Assembly (NCBI GenBank): GCA_045539425.1
Contig: JAZQFH010000033.1
Coordinates: 1 to 41,076, forward strand
Length of the DNA stretch: 41,076 nt
DNA from: RUG14871 sp045539425
Lineage (GTDB): Bacteria > Bacillota_I > Bacilli_A > Erysipelotrichales > Erysipelotrichaceae
Direction of reading: 5' to 3'
The translations under genes and the position numbers were made by a program. Each line of letters begins with the position of its first letter. Position 1 is the stretch's first letter. The notes under the pieces were generated by a model. The model had not been told where the DNA came from, ran no database searches, and was given only the letters and a program-made list of their open reading frames with translations. Positions 40,947 to 41,076 of the stretch are shown here, piece by piece.

Positions 40947-41076
40947 AGCACATCACAACAGAGACCACAACGCAGCGATGAATCTAAAAGCAGAAGTGCA
41001 GAGGATCGCGCTTCTGTAGAAGATAGATAAAAGATAAATGGTACCCTGGGGCACAGGGGATCCGATAAGCTCGGGT
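40947..41076. other. Anomalous contig end, possibly vector or chimeric
   Basis: About 130 bases that do not continue the AraC frame. They hold GGTACC (41040-41045) and GGATCC (41058-41063) followed by CGATAAGCTCGGGT, which looks like a cloning-site polylinker, and a CAGAAG / CTTCTG inverted repeat (about 40991-41015). No gene is seen. Read as a suspected artefact or a chimeric end; a true junction is not excluded. Confidence 0.4.

Overview
The window looks like part of a Gram-positive Firmicutes chromosome, most likely a gut-type Erysipelotrichia or related Clostridia-like lineage. The evidence is AGGAGG-type ribosome binding sites, TTGACA/TATAAT promoters, several lipobox lipoproteins, a SpoIIAA-like STAS protein, a GPH-type sugar symporter and a very large repeat-built surface protein. 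The lineage call is inference; no rRNA or tRNA gene is present.

Positions 1-6620 hold the 3' part of a giant surface protein built from 173-residue MBG/YDG-type repeats (519 bp period), ending in a MucBP-like domain and three membrane segments. Positions 6.8-18.5 kb are ordinary housekeeping and accessory genes: two alpha/beta hydrolases, a 47-residue small protein, a lipoprotein, a STAS protein, an in-frame VanZ + trypsin-like lipoprotein reading frame, a frameshifted membrane protein, a DUF1349 protein, an EamA transporter, a YgjV-like protein, a PNPOx-like flavoprotein, an ABC exporter, a metallo-beta-lactamase-fold hydrolase and a CDP-alcohol phosphatidyltransferase. Well-formed intrinsic terminators separate most units.

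Positions 18.5-30.1 kb form a glycan-use locus. A divergent AraC regulator faces a polycistron of GH2, a GPH symporter, GH43, GH3 (domain order C-terminal domain before the TIM barrel), GH39 and GH1. None of the five enzymes has a signal peptide, so short beta-linked oligosaccharides or plant glycosides, probably carrying xylose, arabinose, galactose or glucose, are imported by the symporter and trimmed in the cytoplasm.

Positions 30.2-33.7 kb, all on the minus strand, hold a beta-helix lipoprotein, a HAAS/DUF4097 protein with its PadR regulator, and a LysR regulator. The PadR operon has a perfect-consensus promoter whose -35 lies inside a 10-bp-arm palindrome that also acts as the LysR terminator. 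Positions 33.8-35.2 kb hold a decayed IS110-family element with an internal deletion and frameshift; its 5' non-coding part is where a bridge RNA would lie. Positions 35.3-40.7 kb carry a small helical protein, a DLH-like hydrolase, an aldo/keto reductase with a lipoprotein signal, a membrane protein, glutathione peroxidase, a TetR regulator with a palindrome on its -35, and DNA polymerase IV. The last feature is the C-terminal end of an AraC regulator whose homology stops near 40946; the final ~130 bases look foreign or artefactual.
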